Shown: piece after piece, positions 34,938 to 46,477 of the stretch
Numbering within the stretch: the first letter of the stretch is position 1
Layout: each line of letters begins with the position of its first letter
From: Cellulomonas sp. JZ18
Lineage (GTDB): Bacteria; Actinomycetota; Actinomycetes; Actinomycetales; Cellulomonadaceae
Assembly (NCBI RefSeq): GCF_009720485.1
Contig: NZ_CP045245.1
Span: 496,001-560,000 of the forward strand
Direction: 5' to 3'
DNA length: 64,000 bases
The notes under the pieces: generated by a model
What the model saw: the letters and a program-made list of their open reading frames with translations, nothing else
Databases searched by the model: none
Told to the model about the DNA's origin: nothing
Translations under genes and position numbers: made by a program

Positions 34938-35980
34938 TCAGGCGCCGGCGGTGCTCGTGCGCACCACCAGCTCCGGCTGGAAAAGCACGCGCTGGTGCTC
35001 GACCGCGCCCTCGGCGGACGCCTCGCGCAGCAGCAGGTCGGCGGCGGTCCAGCCGAGGGTGTGCGTCGGCTGGTGCACGCTCGTCAGCGGGACCGTGAGC
35101 ATGGGGGCGATGACGACGTCGTCGTAGCCGACCAGCGCCATCTCGTCCGGCACGCGCACGTCGGCCCAGCGCAGCGCGCGCAGCGCACCGAGCGCCGTGA
35201 AGTCGTTGACGCAGAACGTGGCGGTGGGGCGGCGCGCGGCGTCGAGCCCCAGCAGCTCGTTCATCGCCTTCTCGCCGGCGTCGGCGTTGAGCGACCCGAC
35301 GGTGACCTCGGTGAGCACGTCGCCCGGGTCGCGCCCGGCCTCCAGCAGCGCGGACACGACGCCGGCCCGCCGGTCGACGCACTGGCGGATCGAGTCCGGG
35401 CCGTTGATGAACGCGATGCGCTCGTGCCCGAGCCCCAGCAGGTGCTCGACCGCCAGGGCGGCGCCGCGGACGTCGTCGACCCCGACGCTCGACACGTCCT
35501 CGAGGTCGCTCGTCGCGTCGAGCAGGACGACGCCGATGCCGCGCTCGCGCAGCGCGAGGATCGCCTCGAGCGACCCCTGCGACGGGGTGACGAGCACGCC
35601 CTGCACGCCGTGCTCCTCGTAGAGGCGCAGGTAGCGGGCCTCGCGCTCGGGGTCCTCGTCGGAGGACGAGAGCATCAGGGTGTACTCGTCGGGGCGAGGC
35701 GGTCCTCGATGCCGCGCGCGACCTCGGTGAAGAACGGGTTCGCGATGTCGAGGACGATCGCCCCGACGGTCCGGATGGTGCCCGCGCGCAGCTGCCGCGC
35801 CGAGGCGTTGCGGACGAAGTTCAGCTCCTCGATCGCCGCCTGCACGCGCTCGCGGGTCGCCGGCGTGACCTGCTCGGGCCGGTTCAGCACGTTCGAGACG
35901 GTGCCGACGGAGACGCCGGCCCGGCGCGCGACGTCGGTGATGGACGGCCGACGCGGGCGGCCGTTGCCCCTGGTGGCCAT
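34938..35980 (-). CDS. LacI-family regulator, probable rhamnose repressor; frameshifted as sequenced
   Basis: ATG 35980 begins a LacI repressor with an N-terminal helix-turn-helix (SITDVARRAGVSVGTVSNVLN) and hinge (VRNASARQLRAGTIRTVGAI). The frame breaks after GIEDRLA at the G-run 35691-35694. Adding one base continues with DEYTLMLSSSDEDPEREARY and the full periplasmic-binding-like ligand domain to the stop at 34938, giving 347 residues. Conserved ligand-domain parts include GHERIAFINGPDS and RVPDEMALVGYDD. It is divergent from the rhamnose operon, whose promoter carries TGAATCGTTTCA, so regulation of that operon and of itself is likely. The rhamnose effector is inferred from position only. 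Confidence 0.9.
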
Positions 35981-36095
35981 CGACGCCCCTTCCCTGGTCG
36001 CGCTGCCGAGGCGATCGTAGCCACGACGTCGGGCCCGCCCGCCAGGACGTCCGGCCGTGGCCTCCACGGGCGTGCCGCTCTGGTGCCATGATGAC

Positions 36096-36175
36096 GGAAA
36101 GCGCGATCCACGGACGTGCCGGGGGCTGTTGACACCCGATCGGGAGCGTCCCTACAGTGGCCATGAATCGTTTCA
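36096..36175 (+). promoter_or_regulatory. Promoter and operators of the rhamnose operon
   Basis: A consensus -35 TTGACA (36129-36134) and -10 TACAGT (36153-36158) are 18 bp apart. TGAATCGTTTCA (36164-36175), a near-perfect palindrome, covers the transcription start. A further site, GGAAAGCGCGATCC (36096-36109), lies upstream, toward the divergent LacI gene. Confidence 0.78.
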
Positions 36176-36198
36176 AGGACGAAACCCGGAGGTCGACG

Positions 36199-36590
36199 AT
36201 GACCCGCGTGTGCTTCGTCTCGCACGTCCACCCGGACCACCTCGACGAGTACCGCCGCCGCCACGCCGCCGTGTGGCCGGAGATGCTCGAGGCGCTGCGG
36301 GACACCGGCTGGCGGGACTACCACCTCTTCCTGTCGCCCGACGGCCTGCTCGTCGGCGTCCTCGAGACCGAGGACTACGCCGCCGCCCAGGCCGCGATGG
36401 CCGCCACCGAGGTCAACGCCCGCTGGCAGGCGCAGATGGCCGACCTCTTCGTCGACGACGGCAACCCCGACGAGGGCTTCGTCCTGCTGGACGAGGTCTT
36501 CCACCTCGAAGGCCAGCTCGCCGCCGCCGGGCTCCCCACGCGGCCCACGGCCGCACCGGCACCCACCGAGAGCACCCAGGAGCAGCACCG

Positions 36591-36594
<4 letters not shown>
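36199..36594 (+). CDS. rhaM: L-rhamnose mutarotase
   Basis: The 131-residue protein is of the RhaM (RhaU) family, which interconverts the alpha and beta anomers of L-rhamnose. The family block VHPDHLDEYRRRHAAVWPEM at 9-28 includes the active-site His, and GWRDYHLFLSPDGLLVGVLE and VFHLEGQ are also typical. About 20 extra Pro/Ala/Thr residues extend the C-terminus beyond the usual length. ATG 36199 follows GGAGG. It is first in the rhamnose operon and its stop overlaps the isomerase start (ATGA at 36591). Confidence 0.93.
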
Positions 36595-39873
<3,279 letters not shown>

Positions 39874-39886
39874 CGGGCGCGTCGGG

Positions 39887-41408
39887 ATGAGCACCGCAGG
39901 GCGGCGTTCGCGGCCGTCGACCTGGGCGCGTCCAGCGGACGCGTCATCGTCGGGCGCGTCCACGTGGGGGCGACGGGCCGCGCGTCGACCTGCACGAGGT
40001 CAACCGGTTCCCGAACGGGCCGGTCCCGGTGCCCGGGGCGGACGGGCGGACGACCCTGCACTGGGACGTCCTCGCCCTGTGGCGCGGGGTGCTCGACGGC
40101 CTGCGCGCCGCGACGCGCGAGGCGGGGCCGCTCGCGGGCGTCGGCATCGACTCGTGGGCCGTCGACCACGGCCTGCTCGACGCCGACGGCGCCCTGCTCG
40201 GCAACCCCGTGCACTACCGGGACGCGCGCACCGACGGCGTGCCCGAGCGGGTGTTCCGGACCGTCCCGGCGGACGAGCTGTACGCCCGCACCGGCCTGCA
40301 GGTGCAGCCGTTCAACACGGTGTTCCAGCTGGTCGCGGCGCAGGGGACGGCGCAGCTCGACGCCGCCCGGCGCCTGCTGCTCGTCCCCGACCTGCTCGGC
40401 GCGTGGCTGACGGGCGAGCAGGTCGCCGAGGTCACCAACGCGTCCACCACCGGGCTGCTCGACGCGACCACGCGCACCTGGGCGACCGACGTCGCCGCAC
40501 GCCTCGGCGTCGACGCGGGCCTGCTGCCGCCGCTGCGCGACGCGGGCGAGCTGCTGGGCCACGTCCACCCGGACCTCGCCGAGCAGATCGGCCACCGGGC
40601 GCCGCTGCCGGTGTGGACCGTCGGGTCGCACGACACCGCCTCGGCGGTCGTCGCGGTGCCCGCCACGGGGGAGGACTTCGCGTACGTGTCGTGCGGCACG
40701 TGGTCGCTCGTCGGCCTCGAGCTGCCCGCGCCGGTGCTCACCGAGGCGTCGCGGACCGCGAACTTCACCAACGAGGCCGGCGTCGACGGCACGGTCCGGT
40801 ACCTGAAGAACGTCATGGGCCTGTGGGTGCTCTCCGAGACCCTGCGCACGTGGCACGAGGCCGGCCTGCCCGCCGAGCTGCCCGACCTGCTCGCGGCCGC
40901 CGCCCAGGTGCCGGGCCTGACCACGGTCGTCGACGTCGACGCCCCCGAGTTCCTGCCGCCCGGCGACATGCCCGCGCGCATCGCCGCCGCCGCGGCCCGC
41001 ACCGGGCAGACCCCGCCGCAGTCCCAGGCGGAGACGGTCCGGTGCGTCCTCGACTCGTTGGCGCTCGCCTACCGCCGGGCCGTGCGGCAGGCGGTCGCGC
41101 TGTCCGGGCGGGACGTGTCGGTGGTGCACCTCGTCGGCGGCGGTGTGCGCAACACGCTGCTGTGCCGGCTCACCGCGGACGCGACGGGCCTGCCCGTCGT
41201 CGCCGGTCCCGTGGAGGGTGCCGCGCTCGGCAACGTGCTCGTCCAGGCGCGTGCCGCCGGGGTGCTCTCCGGGTCGCTCGCGGACCTGCGCGCCGTGGGC
41301 GCCCGGGGCGTCGACCTGGTCCGGTACGAGCCGGACCCGGCGGCGGCGGCCCGGTGGGACGCGGCGGAGCGGCGCCTGTGGGTCGTGCGCGCGTCGGTCA
41401 CCGTCTGA
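39887..41408 (+). CDS. rhaB: Rhamnulokinase, two frameshifts near the 5' end as sequenced
   Basis: The enzyme phosphorylates L-rhamnulose at position 1. From about residue 35 the frame is open (ADGRTTLHWDVLALWRG onward) and shows FGGY-kinase features: GVGIDSWAVDHGLLD, VGSHDTASAVVAVP, YVSCGTWSLVGLE, VHLVGGGVRNTLLC. At the start, the frame from ATG 39887 needs one base added to the G-run at 39899-39901 to give AFAAVDLGASSGRV, the phosphate-binding motif. It needs another at 39966-39970 to reach PRVDLHEVNRFPN. With both, the protein is 507 residues. It is last in the rhamnose operon, 14 bases after the aldolase stop. Confidence 0.92.
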
Positions 41409-41543
41409 CGGCGGGTCGCCGCGCCGACGGGTGACGCCGTCCGTCGTCCGTGGTGTCGCACGACGGTCGGGTCCGTGAAATCTGCGCCAACGGCGGACGA
41501 CGAACGGACGACCCGGACCAAACGCCGCCGGCGGGTGCGGATC

Positions 41544-42488
41544 ATGGCGTCCGTGCCGACCGCCACCCCCTCCCTGCCGGTTCGTGCGCCCGCCCCCTCG
41601 CGTCTCGGCGAGGTCGCGGCGCCCGTCCAGGTCGTCTCCGCCCTCGACGTGATGAGCGACGTCGAGATCCTGTTCCGCGCCCCCCAGCGCACGTGCGTGG
41701 TGGTGCACGACCGCGAGTCCGGACGTGTCGGGCTGCTGACGCGGCACCGCTACACGGAGGTGATGACGGGTCGGCTCGGGTACGGGCGCGCGGTGATGAC
41801 GCGCCGCGAGGTCGGCCACGCCGCGGACTGGGAGCCGCTCGTGCTCGACCCCTCGACGAGCGTCGTCGACGCCGCCCGTGCCGCGATGGCGCGGGACGCG
41901 TCCGTGCGCCACGACGACGTGCTCGTCCCGGGCTCGTCGTGGTCCGCGGCGTCCACCGCCGACCTCGTCCAGGCGCTCACCGGCGCGCTCACCGACCGCG
42001 CCGCACGCGACCCGCTGACCGGGGTGCTGTCGCGCACGCACCTGCTCGCGACCGTCGCGCGGTGGGCGGAGGACGCGGTGGCCGGCACCCGCCGGCGGCT
42101 GCTGCTCGTGGGGCTGGACGTCGACGGCATGACGGACCTCAACGCGTCCGCGGGCTTCGCCGCCGGGGACGACGCGCTGCGCACCCTCGCGGCCCGCCTG
42201 CTCGGCGCGGTGCCCGAGGGCGGTGTCGTCGGCCGTCTCGACGGCGACGCGTTCGGCGTGCTCGTGCTGCTGCCGGCCGTCTACGACGACCGCGCGGCGG
42301 AGCTCGCGACGACGCTGCGGGACCGGCTGGCCGGGGCCTGCGCCGGTGGTCCGGTGCGGGTGCGGGCCACCACGTCGACGTCGCTCGCCGGGTGGGCCGA
42401 CCCGAACCTGCTGCTCATGGAGGTCGAGCGCGGCCTGCGCTCGGCCCCGCGCGGTCCCCGCGACCTCCCCTCCCGCGACCGCCCCTGA
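41544..42488 (+). CDS. Degenerate GGDEF-domain protein
   Basis: The 314-residue protein carries an N-terminal region resembling a CBS-like input module (TCVVVHDRESGRVGLLTRH, VLDPSTSVVDAARAAMARD). A GGDEF domain follows at about 150-300 (RDPLTGVLSRTHLL, LVGLDVDGMTDLNASAGFAAGDDALRTL is the split consensus). The signature loop reads LDGDAF at 232-237 instead of GGDEF, so diguanylate cyclase activity is doubtful and a c-di-GMP-binding or purely regulatory role is possible. ATG 41544 is chosen; an in-frame GTG at 41475 would add 23 mostly basic residues. C-rich repeats begin just after the stop. Confidence 0.78.
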   Translation: MASVPTATPSLPVRAPAPSRLGEVAAPVQVVSALDVMSDVEILFRAPQRTCVVVHDRESGRVGLLTRHRYTEVMTGRLGYGRAVMTRREVGHAADWEPLVLDPSTSVVDAARAAMARDASVRHDDVLVPGSSWSAASTADLVQALTGALTDRAARDPLTGVLSRTHLLATVARWAEDAVAGTRRRLLLVGLDVDGMTDLNASAGFAAGDDALRTLAARLLGAVPEGGVVGRLDGDAFGVLVLLPAVYDDRAAELATTLRDRLAGACAGGPVRVRATTSTSLAGWADPNLLLMEVERGLRSAPRGPRDLPSRDRP

Positions 42489-42490
42489 CG

Positions 42491-42532
42491 CCCCACCCCT
42501 CCCGCCCCACCCCTCCCGCCCCACCCCTCCCG
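42491..42532. repeat. 14-bp tandem repeat x3
   Basis: The unit CCCCACCCCTCCCG is repeated exactly three times. The minus strand is G-quadruplex-prone. It begins three bases after the GGDEF-protein stop codon. Confidence 0.85.
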
Positions 42533-42562
42533 CCCCGCGCGTCCCCCGGCCACCCCCACCCC

Positions 42563-42642
42563 CTCGCCGAGTTCGGTGGTTCTGTGCCGAGCTCGGCAGC
42601 TCCAGGTCGCGAAGTCGGCACGAAACTGCCGAACTCGGCGAG
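42563..42642. repeat. Long nested palindrome between convergent genes
   Basis: CTCGCCGAGTTCGG (42563-42576) pairs perfectly with CCGAACTCGGCGAG (42629-42642). Further in, TCTGTGCCGA partly pairs with TCGGCACGAAA, and GCCGAGCTCGGC (42586-42597) is itself a perfect palindrome. C-rich DNA to the left and G-rich DNA to the right (42643-42712) extend the symmetry. It separates the convergent GGDEF and LRR genes and may terminate both. Confidence 0.75.
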
Positions 42643-42714
42643 CGGTGGGGTGGGTGGGGTGCCCGGCGGGGTGGGGTCGGGGCGGCGGGGGAGGGGCAGG
42701 TCGGGGCGGGTGGG

Positions 42715-44378
42715 TCAGGCGAGGCCGCCGACGTGGACGCCTGCTGCGCGGAGCTCTGGGATGCCCGGGGTCGCCGGGTCCAGGCCCTCGACGTCGACGC
42801 CCAGCAGGGACGGCATGCGCAGCAGCGGGCGCAGGTCGGTGACGGGGTTCTCGCCGAGCCACAGCTCGTCGACCGCGGGCAGGTCGGCGAGCGTGGCCGC
42901 GTCGGCGACGCGGTTGCCGCGCACGTTCAGCATGGTCAGCGCGGGCAGGGCGGCGAGCGGCGACGGGTCGACGACCTGCGCGCGGGAGAGGTCCAGACGG
43001 GTCAGGCCGGTGGCCGCGGCGAGCGGCGCGACGTCGGAGACCCGGGTGCCGGACAGGTCCAGCTCGACGACGCCGCTGCCGGCGAGCGGGCCCACGTCCG
43101 CCAGCGGCGTGCGGGCCAGGCCGAGGAACCGCAGCGTCGGGACGGACGCGAGCGGCGTGACGTCGTGCACCGCGGTGCCGGACAGGCCGAGGTCGACGAG
43201 GACCGGCAGGCCGGCGAGCGGGCCGAGGTCCGCGACCGGGGTGTCCGTCAGCGTCAGCGTGCCGAGCTTCTCGAGCCCGGCGAGCGGCGCGAGGTCCGTC
43301 ACCGCCTGCCCGGCCAGGTCGAGCCCGGCGAGGTTGCCGAGCCGCTCCAGGCCGGTCAGGTCGCGCACGCAGCGGTCGGGGTCGACGTCGCACCCGCCAC
43401 CGGCCCCGCCGGACGCCTCCGGGACGAACGCCCCGGGGCACTCGAGGGTGCGCACGTCGGCGAGGGCCCGCTCGGACACGGAGGCGTCGGGGTCGGCCCC
43501 CAGCGCGGTGGCCACGCACGCCCGCAGGGCGGCGTCGGGCACGACGTCCGCGAGGGCCTCGCGCGGCGCCGCCCGCCAGGCCGCCGTCCCGGCGACGGCG
43601 AGGACGAGCACGACGATGCCGGAGCACCAGGCGACCGCCGTGCGCCGCGCGTACCGCCGCCGGCCGGCCGGCCCCTGCGCGAGCACCCGGGCGGGCAGCC
43701 AGTCCGGCAGGAGCACGCGGACGCGCACCGCGACGACGAGCGCGACGACGGCCGCGACCCCCGCGACCAGCGCGCAGAGCAGGAGGTCCCACGGGACCGC
43801 GGACGCCGGCGGCACGTCGTAGCGGACGAGCACGACGAGGTCGACGGCCGCGCGCGCCAGCAGCTGGAGCGCCGTGAGCGCGGCGGACGCGGCGACCACG
43901 ACCGCCGCCGCGAGCACCGGTCCGCGTCGCCGCCGGAGCGCGCCGGTCGCCGCGAGCGCCGCCGCCACCCCGAGGGCTGCCAGTCCCAGCGGTGCCCAGG
44001 CCCCCACGGAGACGACCGCCGTCCGCGGCGACAGCAGGGCCAGCCGCACGTCCCCGAACCCCCGGGCGCCGCGAGCAGGACGCCGGCCGCCGCCAGCGCG
44101 AGGCCGGCGGCGAGGACGCCGCCGAGCACCGGGTTCTGGCGGCTGCGTCCGGCGGGCCCCTCGACCGGTCCCTCCACCGGCCCCTCGACCGGCCGCTCCA
44201 CCGGCCCCTCGACCAGCCGCGCGCGGCCCGCCCAGGTCGCGGTCAGCGGCACCAGCCCGAGCAGGACGAGGAGCGCAGCGACCGTGCCGGCCCCCGTCGT
44301 CACCCAGGGCGCGGCCGCTGCCGCACCGCCCAGGGCGGCCAGCACCGCGCCCGTCGTCGTCGCCCGTGGTGCCCGCAC
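42715..44378 (-). CDS. Membrane-anchored leucine-rich-repeat protein, frameshifted as sequenced
   Basis: GTG 44378 with GGAGG starts a protein with several membrane helices in its first 330 residues. A VEGPVERPVEGPVEGP low-complexity loop and an AGLALAAAGVLLAAPG helix lie before the break. The frame breaks at the C-run 44059-44063; one added base gives FGDVRLALLSPRTAVV and a 554-residue protein. After a cysteine-bearing linker (LECPGAFVP, CDVDPDRCV), about eight leucine-rich repeats of internalin-like type follow (LAGLDLAGQAVTDLAPLAGL, LGLSGTAVHDVTPLA). The LRR part probably faces outside and binds protein. Its function is unknown. Confidence 0.83.
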
Positions 44379-44612
44379 GTCGCCCTCCTCCCGGACGGCG
44401 CCCGCCGACCCGGCGGAAGGCTACGGCTGCCGCCGGGCCGGCCGGGCGCGATCGGCGTGGCGGTCCCGTGCAGGCCTCGTCCCGACCGTGCGGGGGATCC
44501 GCACAGGCGTCCGCGGCGGCGCGAGGCGTGCGGCGCGTGCGCAGCGCGAGGTGTGCGTCGCGTCCGCCGGAGCGGGCGGGCCGGGCGCGTCCGCCGGTGA
44601 GCCCGCGGCGCG

Positions 44613-45398
44613 TCAGTCCGCGAGCACCCGCCCGCCCGCGACGGCCTCCGGCAGCGCCTCGACGAGCGCACGCGTGTCCGGGTGCTGCGGGTCGCGCAGC
44701 AGCTGCCGCAGCGGCGCGGACTCGACGAGCCGGCCGTCGGCGAGCACGTGCACGGTGTCGGTGAGCCGGTCGAGCAGGCGCACGTCGTGCGACGCGACGA
44801 GCAGGCCGATGCCGTCCTCGCGCACGAGCGCGCGGATGTCGGCGGCGACCTCCTCCCGCATCGCCTGGTCGACGGCGGTCAGCGGCTCGTCGAGCAGCAG
44901 CAGGTCCGGCTTGGCGGCCAGGGCCCGCGCGATCGCGACGCGCTGGCGCTCGCCGCCGGACAGCGAGCGGACCGTGCGCGTGACGAAGCGGATGGGCAGC
45001 CCGACCACGCCGAGCGCGGCCTCGACGTCGTGGTTGGTCGACCGCCCGGCCTTGCGCGCCTCGCCGAACGCGTCCTCCAGCGTCCGCTCGACCGTGCGCT
45101 GCGGGTCGATGCCCGCCAGGCCGTTCTGGTGGACGGTCCGCAGCCGCGCCTTGACGAGCTTGCGCTGGCGCAGCGGCGGCTTCGACACGTCGACGCCGTC
45201 CAGCGTCACGCGCCCGGCCCCGGGCCGCATGTGCCCGCCGAGGATCTCGACGAGGGTGGACTTGCCGACGCCCGAGCGTCCGAGCAGACCCACGGCGTCC
45301 CCGGTGCGCAGCGTGAGGTGGATGCCGTCGAGGACGGCGGGTCCGCCGTAGCCCGCGCGGACGTCGATGGCGGTCAGGACTGCCCGGGTGCTGCTCAT
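44613..45398 (-). CDS. Orphan ABC transporter ATP-binding protein
   Basis: The 261-residue protein is a complete ABC ATPase. It has Walker A GRSGVGKST (about 40-48), Q-loop VHQNGLAGIDP, signature LSGGERQRVAIARAL, Walker B LLLLDEPLTAVD, and H-loop VASHD. The sequence resembles the oligopeptide/nickel-type OppF/NikE subunits (QRTVERTLEDAF, HPDTRALVEALP). No permease or binding-protein gene lies nearby, so its partner must be encoded elsewhere. ATG 45398 is the start. The upstream 44379-44612 gap holds only a small GTGCGG/CCGCAC hairpin near 44500. Confidence 0.9.
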   Translation of the reverse strand: MSSTRAVLTAIDVRAGYGGPAVLDGIHLTLRTGDAVGLLGRSGVGKSTLVEILGGHMRPGAGRVTLDGVDVSKPPLRQRKLVKARLRTVHQNGLAGIDPQRTVERTLEDAFGEARKAGRSTNHDVEAALGVVGLPIRFVTRTVRSLSGGERQRVAIARALAAKPDLLLLDEPLTAVDQAMREEVAADIRALVREDGIGLLVASHDVRLLDRLTDTVHVLADGRLVESAPLRQLLRDPQHPDTRALVEALPEAVAGGRVLAD

Positions 45399-45533
45399 CT
45401 CACTGCTCTCGTCGTCGCGTCCGGCCCGAGGGCCGCTCCCTGCCCCTCAACGTACGACGGTGCCGCCGGGATCCCGGCATCGGCGGCGCACCCGCGGACC
45501 GGACGAGGGGGGCGGTGGTGCGCTGGACGGGGC

Positions 45534-45563
45534 TTCACATGTGACCATCCGGTCACGTATTGT
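45534..45563 (+). promoter_or_regulatory. Promoter and operator of the ArsR-SRPBCC operon
   Basis: A -35 TTCACA (45534-45539) and -10 TATTGT (45558-45563) are 18 bp apart. GTGACCATCCGGTCAC (45541-45556), with perfect 6-bp arms, fills the spacer and is the likely ArsR site. The GTG start is seven bases beyond the -10, so the message should be leaderless. Confidence 0.75.
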
Positions 45564-45569
45564 CGTGGT

Positions 45570-45896
45570 GTGACGGCGCAGGACGACGACAAGGTCTTCA
45601 AGGCCCTCGCCGACCCGACCCGTCGCAGCCTGCTGGACCGCCTCTTCGAGGAGGACGGCCGGACCCTCACGGAGCTCGAGAGCGTGCTGCCGATGAGCCG
45701 GTTCGGTGTCGCCAAGCACCTGCGCGTCCTCGAGGAGGCCGGCCTGGTCGTCACGCGTCGCTCCGGACGGGAGAAGCTGCACCACCTCAACCCGGTCCCG
45801 ATCCGGGCCCTGCACGACCGGTGGATCGGGAAGTACACGGAACGGCACGTCTCCGCGCTGCTCGACCTGAAGGACCGACTGGAGGAGGGGTCATGA
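45570..45896 (+). CDS. ArsR-family transcriptional regulator
   Basis: The 108-residue winged-helix protein has the ArsR pattern VFKALADPTRRSLLDRL, ELESVLPMSRFGVAKHLRVLEEAGLVV, RRSGREKLHHLNP. It lacks the metal-binding CxC motif of ArsR/SmtB sensors and belongs to the group paired with SRPBCC genes. GTG 45570 fits the leaderless promoter just upstream. Its stop overlaps the next start (ATGA at 45893). It probably represses this two-gene operon. Confidence 0.92.
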   Translation: MTAQDDDKVFKALADPTRRSLLDRLFEEDGRTLTELESVLPMSRFGVAKHLRVLEEAGLVVTRRSGREKLHHLNPVPIRALHDRWIGKYTERHVSALLDLKDRLEEGS

Positions 45897-46366
45897 CGAC
45901 GACGTCGACCGAGCACGACAGCGCCGCCGCACAGGTGTACCGGATCGTCATCCGGGCGACGCCGGAGGCGGTCTGGGACGCGATCACGCGGCCGGAGTTC
46001 ACGGCGCGCTACTTCTACGGCGCGCGGGTCGAGACCACCGCGGAGGTCGGGACGCCCTTCCGCTACCGCTCGCCGGACGGTGCGCAGCTGTGGGGCGACG
46101 AGACGGTGCTCGAGTCCGACCCGCCGAGGCGGCTGGTCGTGGGGTGGCGCTCGCTGTTCGACCCGGCGGTGGCGGACGAGCCCGCGAGCCGCGTCACGTG
46201 GGAGGTCGAGGACCAGGGCGACGGCGTGAGCCTCCTGACGGTCACGCACGACCGGCTCGAGCGCTCGCCGGGCACGGCCGCCGGTGTGGCGGGCGTCGGC
46301 TGGACGACCGTGCTCAGCGGGCTGAAGTCGGTGCTCGAGACGGGGCGCGGCCTGCGCGAGCCGTGA
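45893..46366 (+). CDS. SRPBCC (AHSA1-like) domain protein
   Basis: The 157-residue protein has the START-like helix-grip fold of the AHSA1/SRPBCC family: YRIVIRATPEAVWDAITRPE at 16-35, YRSPDGAQLWGDETVLESD, and SRVTWEVEDQGDGVSLLTVTH. Members bind hydrophobic small molecules. The ArsR-SRPBCC pair is a common actinobacterial unit in which the SRPBCC protein may bind the inducer; that is inference. It is coupled to the ArsR gene by ATGA, and a strong hairpin follows. Confidence 0.88.
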   Translation: MTTTSTEHDSAAAQVYRIVIRATPEAVWDAITRPEFTARYFYGARVETTAEVGTPFRYRSPDGAQLWGDETVLESDPPRRLVVGWRSLFDPAVADEPASRVTWEVEDQGDGVSLLTVTHDRLERSPGTAAGVAGVGWTTVLSGLKSVLETGRGLREP

Positions 46367-46432
46367 CGGCCGTTCCGGGGGCCGGCTGCGGGTGCCCCGG
46401 CCCCCTCGGTGGCCGCGTCCCGTCCGCCGGCC

Positions 46433-46465
46433 CCCGTGGCCGCCCGCGGTCGGTGCGGCCACGGG
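46433..46465. terminator. Bidirectional terminator hairpin
   Basis: CCCGTGGCCGC (46433-46443) pairs perfectly with GCGGCCACGGG (46455-46465) around an 11-base loop, between the convergent SRPBCC and signal-peptidase-fusion genes. Confidence 0.75.
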
Positions 46466-46477
46466 TGCGGCCGCGGG

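Noticed and set aside
41475..41543. Upstream GTG start for the GGDEF protein
   Set aside because: The extra 23 residues are mostly Arg/Thr/Lys with no conservation visible and no ribosome site in front. ATG 41544 is simpler, although not proven.
43992..44600. Plus-strand open frame between the LRR and ABC genes
   Set aside because: It runs antisense into the LRR gene, is Arg/Pro-rich, and shows no start signal or domain. The non-coding gap 44379-44612 has no supported gene.
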